Below, in pieces: positions 11,540 to 20,661 of a stretch of DNA of 64,000 nucleotides. Position numbers and translations under genes: made by a program. Below the pieces are notes generated by a model that was not told the DNA's origin, searched no databases, and saw only the letters and a program-made list of their open reading frames with translations. The stretch comes from Microbacterium sp. LCT-H2 (lineage in GTDB: Bacteria; Actinomycetota; Actinomycetes; Actinomycetales; Microbacteriaceae), in NCBI RefSeq assembly GCF_001866135.1, contig NZ_MODW01000002.1, forward strand, positions 372,001-436,000, given 5' to 3'. How positions within the stretch are numbered: position 1 is the first letter of the stretch; every line of letters begins with the position of its first letter.

Positions 11540-14326
11540 ATGAGCTCCACTGGAGTCATGGACTCCTCGCCTCTGCTCCTCCCGTCCGCGATACCGCCCG
11601 CCCGGCGCCGCGCGCTCCCCCTCGTCGCCGCCATCGTCCCGGTGGGCGTGGGCCTGGCTCTCTGGGGCACGACCGGCGCCGTGCATGCACTGTGGTTCGC
11701 AGCGCTGGGGCCGCTGATGCTGGGAGCCTCTCTCGTCGACTCGGCCCGCGGCCGACGGCGGGAGCGACGGCTCGATGCCGACCGGGTGAGCGCCGCTTGG
11801 AGCGAGCTCGAGGCGGAACTGCACCGTCGCCACGCACGCGAGCGGGCGCAGGAGGAACGACGCCATCCGGACGCCGCCTCCTGTGTGCGGGATCGCCCGC
11901 TGCGCGATGCGCGGCCGCCGGGCGAAGACACCTCGCTCGTCGTGGGACGCGGGTCCCGGGTCAGCACCGTGCGCTGCGAGGGCGGAGACGACGAACGCGC
12001 CGACGACTTCCGCCGTCGATGCGGCGTGCTGGATGACGTGCCTCAGGTCGTCCCCCTCGGACGAGGGGTGTGTCTTCGCGGGCCCATTCCTCTCGTACAG
12101 GCCGCGGCACGCGGCTTCGTCGTCCAGCTCTGCCTGCGCTTCTCGCCCAGTGTGCTCTCTCTCGTCGTCGGCCCCGACGTGGGCGAGCCGGCCGCGGCGG
12201 CGTTTCCGCACGTGCAGCGGGCGCGACGCGGTGGGTTCCGCCTCGCTCTCGCTGCCGAGGCATCGTCGGAGCCGAGTGCTGACGCGGTGATCTGGGTCCT
12301 GCCGGCCGGCAGCGACGTGCCGGAGGGGATCACGACCGTGCTCGACATCGAGGAACCCGGTGCGGCGGTGCTGCGCACTCCGGACGGCGTCGTCGAGCTC
12401 GACGTCGAGTTCCTGTCGTCCGCGCAGGCGGAGGCGGTCGCGGAGCTGTGCGGCGGGCAGGCGGACGCGGCTCGGGCGGAGGCGTCAGTGGTGGTGCTGC
12501 GAGAGCTGCCGCAACCGCCGATGGGCACGGGTCTCCTCGTCGCCCTCGGTCGCGGAGCACACGGTGAGCCGATGACCGCCGACATCGTCGACGACGGTCC
12601 GCACGCGATCGTCACGGGGATGACGGGCACGGGGAAGAGTGAACTCCTCGTCACCTGGGTCGCGGCTATCTGCGCCGGGTACGGCCCGGACCGGGTGAAC
12701 TTCCTCCTTGCGGATTTCAAAGGGGGAACCGCCTTCGAGCGCCTGCGGGACCTGCCGCAGGTCGTCGGCGTTCTCACGGACCTCGACGAGACGGAGGCAC
12801 GGCGTGGCGTCGCGAGCCTGGCCGCGGAGATGCGTCGCCGCGAGAGCGCGCTCGCTGCGGCGCGGGCGCGCGACGTGCAGGAGACCGATCTTCCGCGGCT
12901 CCTGATCGTCGTCGACGAGTTCGCCGCGCTGCTGCAGGAGCATGCGGAGCTGGCCGCGGTGTTCACCGACGTCGCGGCGCGGGGCAGAGCCCTGGGGATG
13001 CACCTGGTCCTCGGCACCCAGCGTGCCGCCGGGGTCATCCGCGATGCCCTCGCCACGAACTGTCCGCTGCGGTTGAGTCTGCGCGTCGCCGAAGCCGCCG
13101 ACAGCAGGGCCATGCTCGGCACCTCCGGCGCGGCCGAGCTTCCCGGCGGACCGGACGGCCGAGGTCGCGCGCTGCTACGACGTCCGCAGGACGACGCGCC
13201 GCTGGCGGTGCGCATCGCCCTCACCGACGACGACGTCATCCGAGGCATCGGGAAGCGATGGGCCGGAGCGCAGGCATGCCCACCGCCCTGGCAGCCTGCT
13301 CTCCCGGCACGCCTGCCGCTCCCCACGCTGATCGAGCACGCAGGGGCCGCGGGGCTGTCCGGCGCCGACTCCCGAGTCGTGCTCGGGCGTGCCGACGACC
13401 CCGAGCACCAGAAGCAGCCGCTCGAACTCCTGCGCCCTGGCCGTGAACGTGGCCTGGTCGTCCTGGGCGCCCCGGGAACGGGAAGGACGACGGTCTTGCG
13501 GGTGATCGCGGCGCAGCATCCGGACAGCACATGGTTCCCCGACGACCCCGAGGCGGCGGTGGACCTGCTCGCCGCGTGGGCCGAGGGCGAGGTGGCACCA
13601 CCCGACCTCCTACTCGCCGACGATCTCGACCAGCTCCACGCGGTCCTCCCGCTCGAGGTCGGCCACGAGTTCGTCCAGCGTTGGGAGCAGCTGGTGCGCT
13701 CAGCGACCGGCACCACCTGGGTGCTCACGGCCGGCCGGATGACGGGGCCGCTGGCACGGGTGCTGGAGGCGCTTCCGCGGCGCGCACTCCTGCGGATGCC
13801 GACACGCGTGGAGCATATCGCGGCGGGCGGTGAGGTGGCGCACTTCCGGCGCGACCGTCCGGCGGGGCGGGCCATGCTCGGCGACCGGGAGATGCAGTTC
13901 GCCTGGGTGGAGGCCTCCGGCGCGCTCCGCCGCAGCGGAGTGCCGGGGCGAAGCACCGCCGCGTGGGTGCCGCAGACGGAGATGGCAGCGTTGGTCACCC
14001 CCGGCGCGCCGGCCGTCGTCGCTGCGCTGAAGACGGCACACCCGGAGTGGGACGTGCGTGGGGTGGGTCCGGAGGTATGCGGGACAGGGAAGCCACTCGT
14101 GCTGGTGGCGGATGCGGAGACCTGGCAGCGTCACGTGGCCTTATGGCAGCAGGTGCGCTCGCGCGGGGAAGTGCTCATCCGCGCCGAGCGGCCGAGCGAG
14201 CTCCGTCAGCTCGTCGGCGTCCGAGCTCTGCCGCCCTACGCGCGGCCGGACGCCGGGCGCGCCTGGTCCGTGATCGGGGACCGCCCGCCACGACGGGTTG
14301 TCCTTCCGGCGCTGGGGCGTCGGTGA
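11540..14326 (+). CDS. FtsK/SpoIIIE-type ATPase resembling EccC/EssC of type VII secretion
   Basis: About 928 residues. Two hydrophobic segments lie near the N terminus (about 27-42 and 47-65), then a charged region, a first ATPase domain with Walker A GMTGTGKSE (about 358-366) and Walker B LLIVVDEF (about 453), and a second, degenerate domain with GAPGTGRTT (about 643) and DLLLADDLDQ (about 690). The tandem-domain plan and FKGGTAFERLRDLPQ resemble EccC/EssC motors rather than the DNA translocase FtsK; no FtsK gamma domain is seen. No WXG100, EccB, EccD or MycP gene is adjacent. Start uncertain: ATG 11540 has GGAGG touching it, ATG 11558 has GGAG two bases away. Confidence 0.8.
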   Translation: MSSTGVMDSSPLLLPSAIPPARRRALPLVAAIVPVGVGLALWGTTGAVHALWFAALGPLMLGASLVDSARGRRRERRLDADRVSAAWSELEAELHRRHARERAQEERRHPDAASCVRDRPLRDARPPGEDTSLVVGRGSRVSTVRCEGGDDERADDFRRRCGVLDDVPQVVPLGRGVCLRGPIPLVQAAARGFVVQLCLRFSPSVLSLVVGPDVGEPAAAAFPHVQRARRGGFRLALAAEASSEPSADAVIWVLPAGSDVPEGITTVLDIEEPGAAVLRTPDGVVELDVEFLSSAQAEAVAELCGGQADAARAEASVVVLRELPQPPMGTGLLVALGRGAHGEPMTADIVDDGPHAIVTGMTGTGKSELLVTWVAAICAGYGPDRVNFLLADFKGGTAFERLRDLPQVVGVLTDLDETEARRGVASLAAEMRRRESALAAARARDVQETDLPRLLIVVDEFAALLQEHAELAAVFTDVAARGRALGMHLVLGTQRAAGVIRDALATNCPLRLSLRVAEAADSRAMLGTSGAAELPGGPDGRGRALLRRPQDDAPLAVRIALTDDDVIRGIGKRWAGAQACPPPWQPALPARLPLPTLIEHAGAAGLSGADSRVVLGRADDPEHQKQPLELLRPGRERGLVVLGAPGTGRTTVLRVIAAQHPDSTWFPDDPEAAVDLLAAWAEGEVAPPDLLLADDLDQLHAVLPLEVGHEFVQRWEQLVRSATGTTWVLTAGRMTGPLARVLEALPRRALLRMPTRVEHIAAGGEVAHFRRDRPAGRAMLGDREMQFAWVEASGALRRSGVPGRSTAAWVPQTEMAALVTPGAPAVVAALKTAHPEWDVRGVGPEVCGTGKPLVLVADAETWQRHVALWQQVRSRGEVLIRAERPSELRQLVGVRALPPYARPDAGRAWSVIGDRPPRRVVLPALGRR

Positions 14327-14364
14327 CCCCTCCGTCGGCCGCGGCAGCGTTCGAGGCGGTCTGG

Positions 14365-15360
14365 TCAGATCCCTGCGCCCGGACGGATGGTGCCGACGCT
14401 CGCTCCGCCTCCGTGCACCGTGAGCGGCAGGGCATCACTCAAGGCAGCCACCTCAGCGTCACGGAGCCCGCCCGCGCGAGCCAGCAGAGTCGCGGCGACG
14501 ATGGTCGACGCGCGAGCGCCGCCGTCCAGCATCTTGAGCGCGACCGTCGTCCCGTTCGGAGCCACCATCACCATGACGCCCTCCGCGCCGCCCTTGGCGA
14601 AGACGCCGAGGCGTTCGATCGCGATGGTGTCGGGGCGCCCGGGGCCGTCGATGGTCCAGGGGTTCTCGCGAACCGCCTTCACCAGCGATCCGGCCACGCG
14701 GTGCAGGGCGAAGGGGGAGCGCTCGGAAGCGGTTCCGATGCGATGGATCGCGCGGGCCAGGCCCGTGAGGGTGAGGGCGTACACCGGGGCGCCGCAGCCG
14801 TCGATCGCGGTGTGGGCCATCTTCTCGCCGGTCAGCCGCTCGACGACGTCGCGGATGTGGGCCTGGAGCGGGTGCGCGGGGTCGAGATAGCCGTCGGTCG
14901 GCCAACCGGTCGCGATGCAGGCGCGGAGCATGGCGGCGTGCTTGCCGGAGCAGTTCATCCGGACGCGCGCCTCCTGGCCGTGCTCGCGCACCATCTCGTC
15001 GCGGGTCGCGGAGTCGCTCGGCCACGCCGGGGGACACGCGAGGTCGTCCTCGTTGAGGCCGCCGGCGGTGAGCATCTCGCGCACGACCTCGGCGTGCCGG
15101 TCGGTTCCGGAATGGCTGGCTGTGGACAGAGCCAACTGCTCGCCCTCGAGCACGGCGCCCGCCGTGAGACAGGCGACCGCCTGCACCGGCTTGAGGCTGG
15201 AACGCGGGAGGATCAGCGCCTCCGTGTTGCCGTGCCGCGCGACCACCTCGCCCTCGGGGGAGAGCACCACGGCCGCCCCGGCGTGACGCGACTCGATGAA
15301 GCCGCTCCGCTCCACGACGGCGAGTTCGACGGAATCCTGAACGGTGAGAGTCTCCAGCAC
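14365..15360 (-). CDS. Type II-like (Rhizobium etli family) L-asparaginase
   Basis: 331 residues, PF06089 family. Conserved stretches are SSLKPVQA (about 54-61), SHSGTDRHAEVVREML (about 82-97), MNCSGKHAAML (about 134-144), IDGCGAPVYAL (about 190-200) and the C-terminal HGGGASVG. This family is unrelated to the classical bacterial asparaginases and has a Ser/Lys/Cys set in those motifs. It is predicted to hydrolyse asparagine to aspartate and ammonia in the cytoplasm; aspA elsewhere in the window could consume the aspartate. GTG start with TAGAGT (15367-15372, minus strand) 6 nt upstream. It converges with the FtsK-like gene. Confidence 0.9.
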   Translation of the reverse strand: MLETLTVQDSVELAVVERSGFIESRHAGAAVVLSPEGEVVARHGNTEALILPRSSLKPVQAVACLTAGAVLEGEQLALSTASHSGTDRHAEVVREMLTAGGLNEDDLACPPAWPSDSATRDEMVREHGQEARVRMNCSGKHAAMLRACIATGWPTDGYLDPAHPLQAHIRDVVERLTGEKMAHTAIDGCGAPVYALTLTGLARAIHRIGTASERSPFALHRVAGSLVKAVRENPWTIDGPGRPDTIAIERLGVFAKGGAEGVMVMVAPNGTTVALKMLDGGARASTIVAATLLARAGGLRDAEVAALSDALPLTVHGGGASVGTIRPGAGI

Positions 15361-15441
15361 CCGACAACTCTACCGGCGGGTGCGGCTCGCCTCCGTCGAG
15401 GACGGAGCCCGGGTGTCGGCGCCGCCTGACAGACTGGGATC

Positions 15442-15939
15442 ATGCCAGAGCAGACGACTCCGCGGCCCCTCGGCGAGCACCGGTACGCCCTCACCTCCAC
15501 CTGGACGGGCAACACCGGAACCGGCACGAGCGGCTATCGCGACTACCGCCGTGATGTCACGATCGAGGTCGAGGGGAAGCCGGAACTGCTCGCGTCGTCC
15601 GATAAGCCCTTCCGTGGCGATCCGTCGCGCTGGAACCCGGAGGACCTCCTGCTGGCTTCCCTCTCCGAGTGCCACCTGCTGTCCTATCTGCATGCGTGCG
15701 TGACGGCCGGCGTCGTGGTCGTGTCCTACCGCGACACCGCGAGCGGCGTGATGCGCGAGAACGGCGCAGGCGGCGGGTCCTTCGCCGAGGTGCTGCTGCG
15801 GCCGGAGGTCGTCGTCGCCGAGGCGTCGATGATCGAGGCGGCCGAGCGGGCGCACGCCCAGGCGAACGAGTGGTGCTTCATCGCCAACTCGGTCAACTTC
15901 CCCGTCCGGCACGAGGCGACGGTGACGGCCGCCGGCTGA
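15442..15939 (+). CDS. OsmC family peroxiredoxin-like protein
   Basis: 165 residues. The two OsmC/Ohr cysteines are C77 in LSECHLL and C145 in NEWCFIANS; the basic residue needed for catalysis could be R58 or R63 in FRGDPSRWNPE. Members reduce organic hydroperoxides. The sequence fits the OsmC branch better than Ohr because it lacks the Ohr N-terminal pattern. CAGACT lies 6 nt before the ATG (15430-15435), so it is probably leaderless and diverges from the asparaginase gene across an 81-base spacer. Confidence 0.87.
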   Translation: MPEQTTPRPLGEHRYALTSTWTGNTGTGTSGYRDYRRDVTIEVEGKPELLASSDKPFRGDPSRWNPEDLLLASLSECHLLSYLHACVTAGVVVVSYRDTASGVMRENGAGGGSFAEVLLRPEVVVAEASMIEAAERAHAQANEWCFIANSVNFPVRHEATVTAAG

Positions 15940-15948
15940 GCGAACCGT

Positions 15949-16728
15949 TCAGCGGCGCTCGTGCGGGAGCGCCTGCTTGATCTTCTCGATCGTGTTCTGT
16001 GCGGGCGCCTCGTTGTAGGTGCCCGCGAGCTCCTGTCCGGAGAGGGCGTGGATCGCGGCCATGATCTCGTCGGTCGCGAGTCGGCGTGCGCGGCCGCTCG
16101 TGGCCGGTCCGTGCGGGGACAGATCCAGGGGCTCCCCGAAGCGCACGGTGATCCGCTCGGAGAGCGTGGGCATCGTGGCTCCTACCGGCATGACCTTGTC
16201 GGTGCCGATGAGTCCCACGGGGACCACGGGGGCTCCCGTCTGCAGGGCGAGGAACGCCACGCCCGTGCGGCCCTTGTACAGCCGGCCGTCGGTGGAGCGG
16301 GTGCCCTCGGGGTACAGCGCGACGGCGAGGCCCTCGTCGAGGAGCTGACGCTGCAGGTCGAGGGCGTCGAGAGCCGCCTGGCCGGCGCCGCGGCGGACCG
16401 GGATCGCACCGATCGACTCGAAGAACGTCTTGGAGGCCCAGCCCTTCAGGCCGGTGCCCTCGAAGTAGCTCGACTTGGCGAGGAAATGCACGGGACGCGG
16501 GGCTGCCACGGGGATGGCGATGGAGTCGATGAACGACAGGTGGTTGCTGGCGAAGATCACCGGGCCGGTGGTGGGGACGTGTTCGCGTCCTTCGATGTGC
16601 GGCCGGTAGACGAGCCGGGCGAGCGGGGCAATGAGGCTGCGGCCCAGGGCGTAGGTGAAGCCGGCGTGCCGGGGCTTCGGGGAGTCCTCTGAGGGGGTTT
16701 CGGGGTCCACGGACTGCTCAGAGCTCAT
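15949..16728 (-). CDS. plsC: 1-acyl-sn-glycerol-3-phosphate acyltransferase (PlsC)
   Basis: 259 residues. The H-x4-D acyltransferase box is NHLSFID (about 61-67), and the glycerophosphate-binding motif is YPEGTRS (about 139-145). It acylates lysophosphatidic acid to phosphatidic acid at the membrane; the many small actinobacterial PlsC paralogues may have other acceptors. The ATG is chosen because TAGCCT (16735-16740, minus strand) lies 6 nt upstream. The C-terminal 40 residues are basic and helical beyond the core domain. Confidence 0.9.
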   Translation of the reverse strand: MSSEQSVDPETPSEDSPKPRHAGFTYALGRSLIAPLARLVYRPHIEGREHVPTTGPVIFASNHLSFIDSIAIPVAAPRPVHFLAKSSYFEGTGLKGWASKTFFESIGAIPVRRGAGQAALDALDLQRQLLDEGLAVALYPEGTRSTDGRLYKGRTGVAFLALQTGAPVVPVGLIGTDKVMPVGATMPTLSERITVRFGEPLDLSPHGPATSGRARRLATDEIMAAIHALSGQELAGTYNEAPAQNTIEKIKQALPHERR

Positions 16729-16852
16729 CAGAGCAGGCTACTCCCGGATCCATGCCGACGTGGGAATGAAGACTCGCGCCGCCGCTTCCCAGCGCGAGCA
16801 AAGGGCGATGAGGCAGGATGGAAGCTCCCGCCCGCGATCGTGAGGTCTTCCT

Positions 16853-17815
16853 GTGCGCACCCGTCCGCTGCTCGTCCTGTCCACCGTCGCTGCGGCGACC
16901 CTGCTGCTGGCGGGCTGCTCCGGGAACGGCGATCCGCAGAGCACCTCCTCTCCGGACGCCTCCGGGTCGAGCCAGTGCCTCGTGAACGCGAAGGCCGGCG
17001 ACACCTCGGACGCCATCGAGGTCGACGGCGAAGGCCTCGACGCCAAGATCACGGTTCCCGCCGATGCGGAGTTCGCGAACGTCGAGCGGACCGTCGTGTC
17101 CGAGGGCGACGGGGACGACCTCGCGGCGAACGACCTCGTCTCCGTCCAGTACCAGATCGTCGATGCCGCCAGCGGCGACGTGGTCGACTCCTCGGCGCGT
17201 GGCGAGGACGGCACGCTCCCCGTGCTCCTCGACCCGAACCAGTCGTCGCTGTTCGTCGCCGCGCTGGAGTGCGAGCCGGTCGGATCCCGCGTCGTCCTCG
17301 CGATCCCCGGCAGCGCGCTCGGTGAGGGCCAGAGCAACATCGTCGTCTACGCGGAGGCCGTCGACCGACTCCCCGAGGTCGCGACGGGTGAGCCGGTCGA
17401 GCCGACCGCCGGCATGCCCGAGGTCGAGCTCGACGACGACGGCAAGCCGACCGTCACGATCCCGGACGGCGACGCGCCGGCCGAGACGAAGGTCTCCGTC
17501 CTCAAGCAGGGCGACGGTGCGACGGTCGCGTCCGGCGACCTCGTGGTCGTGCAGTACCTCGGCGTGAAGTGGTCCGACGGCGAGGAGTTCGACTCCAGCT
17601 GGAGCCGTGACGCCGCCCCGGCGCAGTTCCAGACCACGGGGGTCGTCGCCGGCTTCCAGAAGGCGCTCGAGGGGCAGAAGGTCGGTTCGCAGGTTCTCGT
17701 CGTCATGCCGCCGTCCGACGGCTACGGCGCGAGCGAGGGCCACGAGCTGCAGGACGAGAGCCTCGTGTTCGTCGTCGACATCCTCGCGACGACTCCGGTC
17801 CAGCCGCAGCAGTAG
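16853..17815 (+). CDS. Lipoprotein with two FKBP-type peptidyl-prolyl isomerase domains
   Basis: 320 residues. The signal peptide ends in the lipobox LLLAGC (C22), so the mature protein is probably anchored on the outer face of the membrane. The first FKBP-like domain (about 60-175) is degenerate (VVDSSARGEDGTLPVLLD). The second (about 205-320) has GEEFDSSW, GVVAGFQKALEGQKVGSQV and PPSDGYG, matching active FKBPs. It is likely to help folding of secreted proteins. It diverges from plsC. CAGGAT at about 16812 could be the -10, leaving a leader of around 30 bases before the GTG. Confidence 0.9.
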   Translation: MRTRPLLVLSTVAAATLLLAGCSGNGDPQSTSSPDASGSSQCLVNAKAGDTSDAIEVDGEGLDAKITVPADAEFANVERTVVSEGDGDDLAANDLVSVQYQIVDAASGDVVDSSARGEDGTLPVLLDPNQSSLFVAALECEPVGSRVVLAIPGSALGEGQSNIVVYAEAVDRLPEVATGEPVEPTAGMPEVELDDDGKPTVTIPDGDAPAETKVSVLKQGDGATVASGDLVVVQYLGVKWSDGEEFDSSWSRDAAPAQFQTTGVVAGFQKALEGQKVGSQVLVVMPPSDGYGASEGHELQDESLVFVVDILATTPVQPQQ

Positions 17816-17858
17816 CCGCCGTCTCGGACGGCGCAGACACGTGTCCTAGGCTGGCGTC

Positions 17859-18941
17859 ATGCGTCGCGTCATCATCCTCGGCTCCACCGGTTCCATCGGC
17901 ACCCAGGCGCTGGATGTGATCCGCGCCAACCCTCGACGCTTCGAGCTCGTCGGTCTCGCCGCGGGGTCGAACGCCGCGATGGTGTCCGAACAGGCGGCGC
18001 AGTTCCAGGTGGAGCACACCGCTCTCGGCGCGGCGGAGGCGGAGCAGCTGGTCCGCGACGTCGAAGCCGATGTGGTGCTGAACGCCATCACCGGCTCGAT
18101 CGGTCTGGGCTCGACGCTGGCTGCGCTGGAGGAGGGGCGGACGCTCGCCCTGGCGAACAAGGAGTCGCTGATCGTCGGCGGCGATCTCGTGCTGGCCGCA
18201 GCAGCCCCCGGCCAGATCGTGCCGGTGGACTCCGAGCACTCCGCTCTCGCGCAGGCCCTGCGCTCCGGCACACACGACGAGATCCGTCGGCTGGTGGTCA
18301 CGGCCTCAGGCGGGCCCTTCCGCGGGAAGTCGCGCGACGAGCTCACCGCCGTCACGCCGCAGGATGCGCTCGCGCACCCGACGTGGAACATGGGACGCAC
18401 GGTCACCACGAACTCCGCCACGCTGGTCAACAAGGGCCTCGAGGTCATCGAGGCGCACCTGCTGTTCGACGTGCCCTACGACGACATCGACGTCGTCGTG
18501 CACCCGCAGTCGGTCGTGCACTCCATGGTGGAGTTCATCGACGGATCCACCATCGCCCAGGCCTCTCCGCCGGACATGCGGCTGCCGATCTCGCTGGGCC
18601 TGGACTGGCCGCACCGGGTGGGTGGGGTCGGTCGGCCGTTGGACTGGACCACCGCCACGTCGTGGACGTTCGAGCCGCTCGACGACGCCGCCTTCCCCGC
18701 GGTGGCGCTCGCGAAGGCGGTCGGACGTGTCGGAGGCACGTTCCCCGCGGTCTACAACGCCGCCAACGAGCAGGCCGTGGACGCGTTCCACGAGGGACGC
18801 CTGCCGTTCCTCGGCATCGTCGACACCGTCCAGCGCGTCGTGGACGCGCACGACGCGCCGGATGCGCTGACCGTGGAGTCGCTCGCAGCGGCGGAGGACT
18901 GGGCGCGGCGGAAGGCCGATCAGCTCATCGCCGCCGCCTGA
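17859..18941 (+). CDS. dxr: 1-deoxy-D-xylulose 5-phosphate reductoisomerase
   Basis: 360 residues, first committed step of the MEP isoprenoid pathway (DXP to MEP, NADPH). The N-terminal [14 protein letters not shown] (about 6-19) is the NADPH-binding loop; ANKESL (about 100-105), the metal site VDSEHSA (about 125-131), ASGGPFR (about 148-154) and [23 protein letters not shown] (about 170-192) are intact. TAGGCT (17847-17852) is 6 nt before the ATG. ispG, the penultimate MEP enzyme, lies 8 kb downstream on the same strand. Confidence 0.97.
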   Translation: MRRVIILGSTGSIGTQALDVIRANPRRFELVGLAAGSNAAMVSEQAAQFQVEHTALGAAEAEQLVRDVEADVVLNAITGSIGLGSTLAALEEGRTLALANKESLIVGGDLVLAAAAPGQIVPVDSEHSALAQALRSGTHDEIRRLVVTASGGPFRGKSRDELTAVTPQDALAHPTWNMGRTVTTNSATLVNKGLEVIEAHLLFDVPYDDIDVVVHPQSVVHSMVEFIDGSTIAQASPPDMRLPISLGLDWPHRVGGVGRPLDWTTATSWTFEPLDDAAFPAVALAKAVGRVGGTFPAVYNAANEQAVDAFHEGRLPFLGIVDTVQRVVDAHDAPDALTVESLAAAEDWARRKADQLIAAA

Positions 18942-18953
18942 CGCGACGCGGGC

Positions 18954-20576
18954 TCAGTCCTCGTCCGGGTACGGCACGGGCCAGCGCGGCTCCGGCACCG
19001 GCCAGCCGGCGGCCTTCAGTGCACGCCGGGAGAGCTCGCGGGCGGAGTATGGCGTCCGCACCCCGCGGATGTCGCGGTAGTCCTGGTGCCCGGGGCCGGC
19101 CCAGAGGATCGCGTCGCCGTCGCCGACGAGTCCGACGGCGGCCACGATCGCGGCCTCCGGCGGGGAGTACTCGTGGATCTCGGCGTCAGGCCGGGCGCGA
19201 CGCGCGCCCTCGACGAGGGTCGCGCGGATCGACGCCGGGTCCTCGAACCGCGGGTGATGATCGGTCACGACGAGGATGTCGCTGCCCTCCACCGCGGTGC
19301 GGGCCATGTCGAAGCGCTTGCTGGCGTCCCGGTCTCCGTCGGCGCCGAACAGCATGAGCACCTTGCCGGGGGTCACCCGTCGCACGGCCGCCAGGGTCTT
19401 CTCGAAGGCGTCGGGCGAGTGGCCGAAGTCGACGAAGACCGCCGGTCCTCGCGCGCCCGAGACGAGCTGGGTGCGGCCGGGCAGATAGGCGTGGATGCCG
19501 CCGTCACGCTGCAGGGCTTCGACGATGCGATCCCACGCATAGCCGCCCTCGAGCAGCATGACGATCGCGAGCGCCGCGTTCGCCGCCATGTGCGGACCGA
19601 TCACCGGCACCGTCGTGGTGAGGGTGCCGGCCGGTCCCGTCATCGTGAACGTCGTGCCGGTCGTCCGCTCGTCGTCGATGACGACCACCCAGTCGGCCTG
19701 CGTCGCCGCGTCGGCGTCGGCCGCGATGGAGGGTGTCCCGACGGTGACGACGGGGATCTCGGAGCGTTCGACGACCAGGGCGCCGGAGGAGGAGTCGAGG
19801 CAGACGACGCCGCGCACGGCACGATCGGGGCGGAAGAGAGGCAGCTTCGCCTCGAAGTACTCCTCCATGTCCGCGTAGTCGTCGAGGTGGTCGTGGCTGA
19901 GGTTGGTGAACCCCGCGACGTCGAATCGGATGCCGTCGACGCGGTGCCGGGACAGGGCCTGGGCGCTGACCTCGACCGCGACGGCCTCGACCTCGCGCTC
20001 GCGCATGAGCGCGAGGAGGGCGTGCATCTCGGAGGCCTCGGGGGTGGTGAGCCGCGAGACGATGACCTCACCCGCGATGTGCCGTTCGGCGGTGGAGGAG
20101 AGCCCGGTGACGACGCCCATCTGGTCGAGGATGCCCTCGAGGAGGTGGGAGACGCTCGTCTTGCCGTTCGTTCCGGTGGTCGCGAACAGGAGGGGGAGCG
20201 GATCCTCCGCGCCCGTGCCGTACACCCAGGCGCTCAGCGCGCCGAGCACGCCGCGGGGATCGTCGACGATGAGGATCGGGAGACCGGCGTCCGCGGCGAT
20301 GTCGGCACCCGCCTGGTCCGTGATGACCGCGACGGCTCCCTTCTCGGCGGCGGTCTTCGCGAAGTCCGCGCCGTGGCGGTTCACGCCGCGGATCGCGACG
20401 AACGCCTCGCCGGGACGCAGGTCGGCCGTGGCGAGGGTGATGCCACTGAGAGCGACGCCCTCCACGTCGCCACGCACGGAGCGGGCGAACAGCGAGGCGA
20501 GTTCGGACAGCTCGCGCCGGGGCGGGTTCGCCGGGCGGAGCACGGGGGGCAGGGTCGGCTGTTGTTCCATCGACAT
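18954..20576 (-). CDS. Divergent MurE-like Mur ligase
   Basis: 540 residues with the Mur ligase order: N-terminal substrate domain, central ATPase with TTGTNGKTS (133-141), and C-terminal domain. The lysine that is carbamylated in MurE is probably K245 (FEAKLPLF). Four MurE hallmarks differ: DFGHSPD instead of DYAHTPD (about 383), GADGDRD instead of GCGGDRD (about 411), DHHPR (439-443) instead of the DNPR amino-acid specificity motif, and GPGHQ (494-498) instead of GKGHE. It therefore probably ligates an amino acid to a UDP-muramoyl-type substrate, but its specificity may not be that of housekeeping MurE. ATG start with GGAGA at a 5-nt gap. Confidence 0.8.
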   Translation of the reverse strand: MSMEQQPTLPPVLRPANPPRRELSELASLFARSVRGDVEGVALSGITLATADLRPGEAFVAIRGVNRHGADFAKTAAEKGAVAVITDQAGADIAADAGLPILIVDDPRGVLGALSAWVYGTGAEDPLPLLFATTGTNGKTSVSHLLEGILDQMGVVTGLSSTAERHIAGEVIVSRLTTPEASEMHALLALMREREVEAVAVEVSAQALSRHRVDGIRFDVAGFTNLSHDHLDDYADMEEYFEAKLPLFRPDRAVRGVVCLDSSSGALVVERSEIPVVTVGTPSIAADADAATQADWVVVIDDERTTGTTFTMTGPAGTLTTTVPVIGPHMAANAALAIVMLLEGGYAWDRIVEALQRDGGIHAYLPGRTQLVSGARGPAVFVDFGHSPDAFEKTLAAVRRVTPGKVLMLFGADGDRDASKRFDMARTAVEGSDILVVTDHHPRFEDPASIRATLVEGARRARPDAEIHEYSPPEAAIVAAVGLVGDGDAILWAGPGHQDYRDIRGVRTPYSARELSRRALKAAGWPVPEPRWPVPYPDED

Positions 20577-20661
20577 GTCGTCTCCATGTTCTCACGACGG
20601 CGGTGTCAGCTCGGGCGGGTCGGTCCGCCGCGCGCCGGAGTCGGGCGCGGCGGACCGGGGA

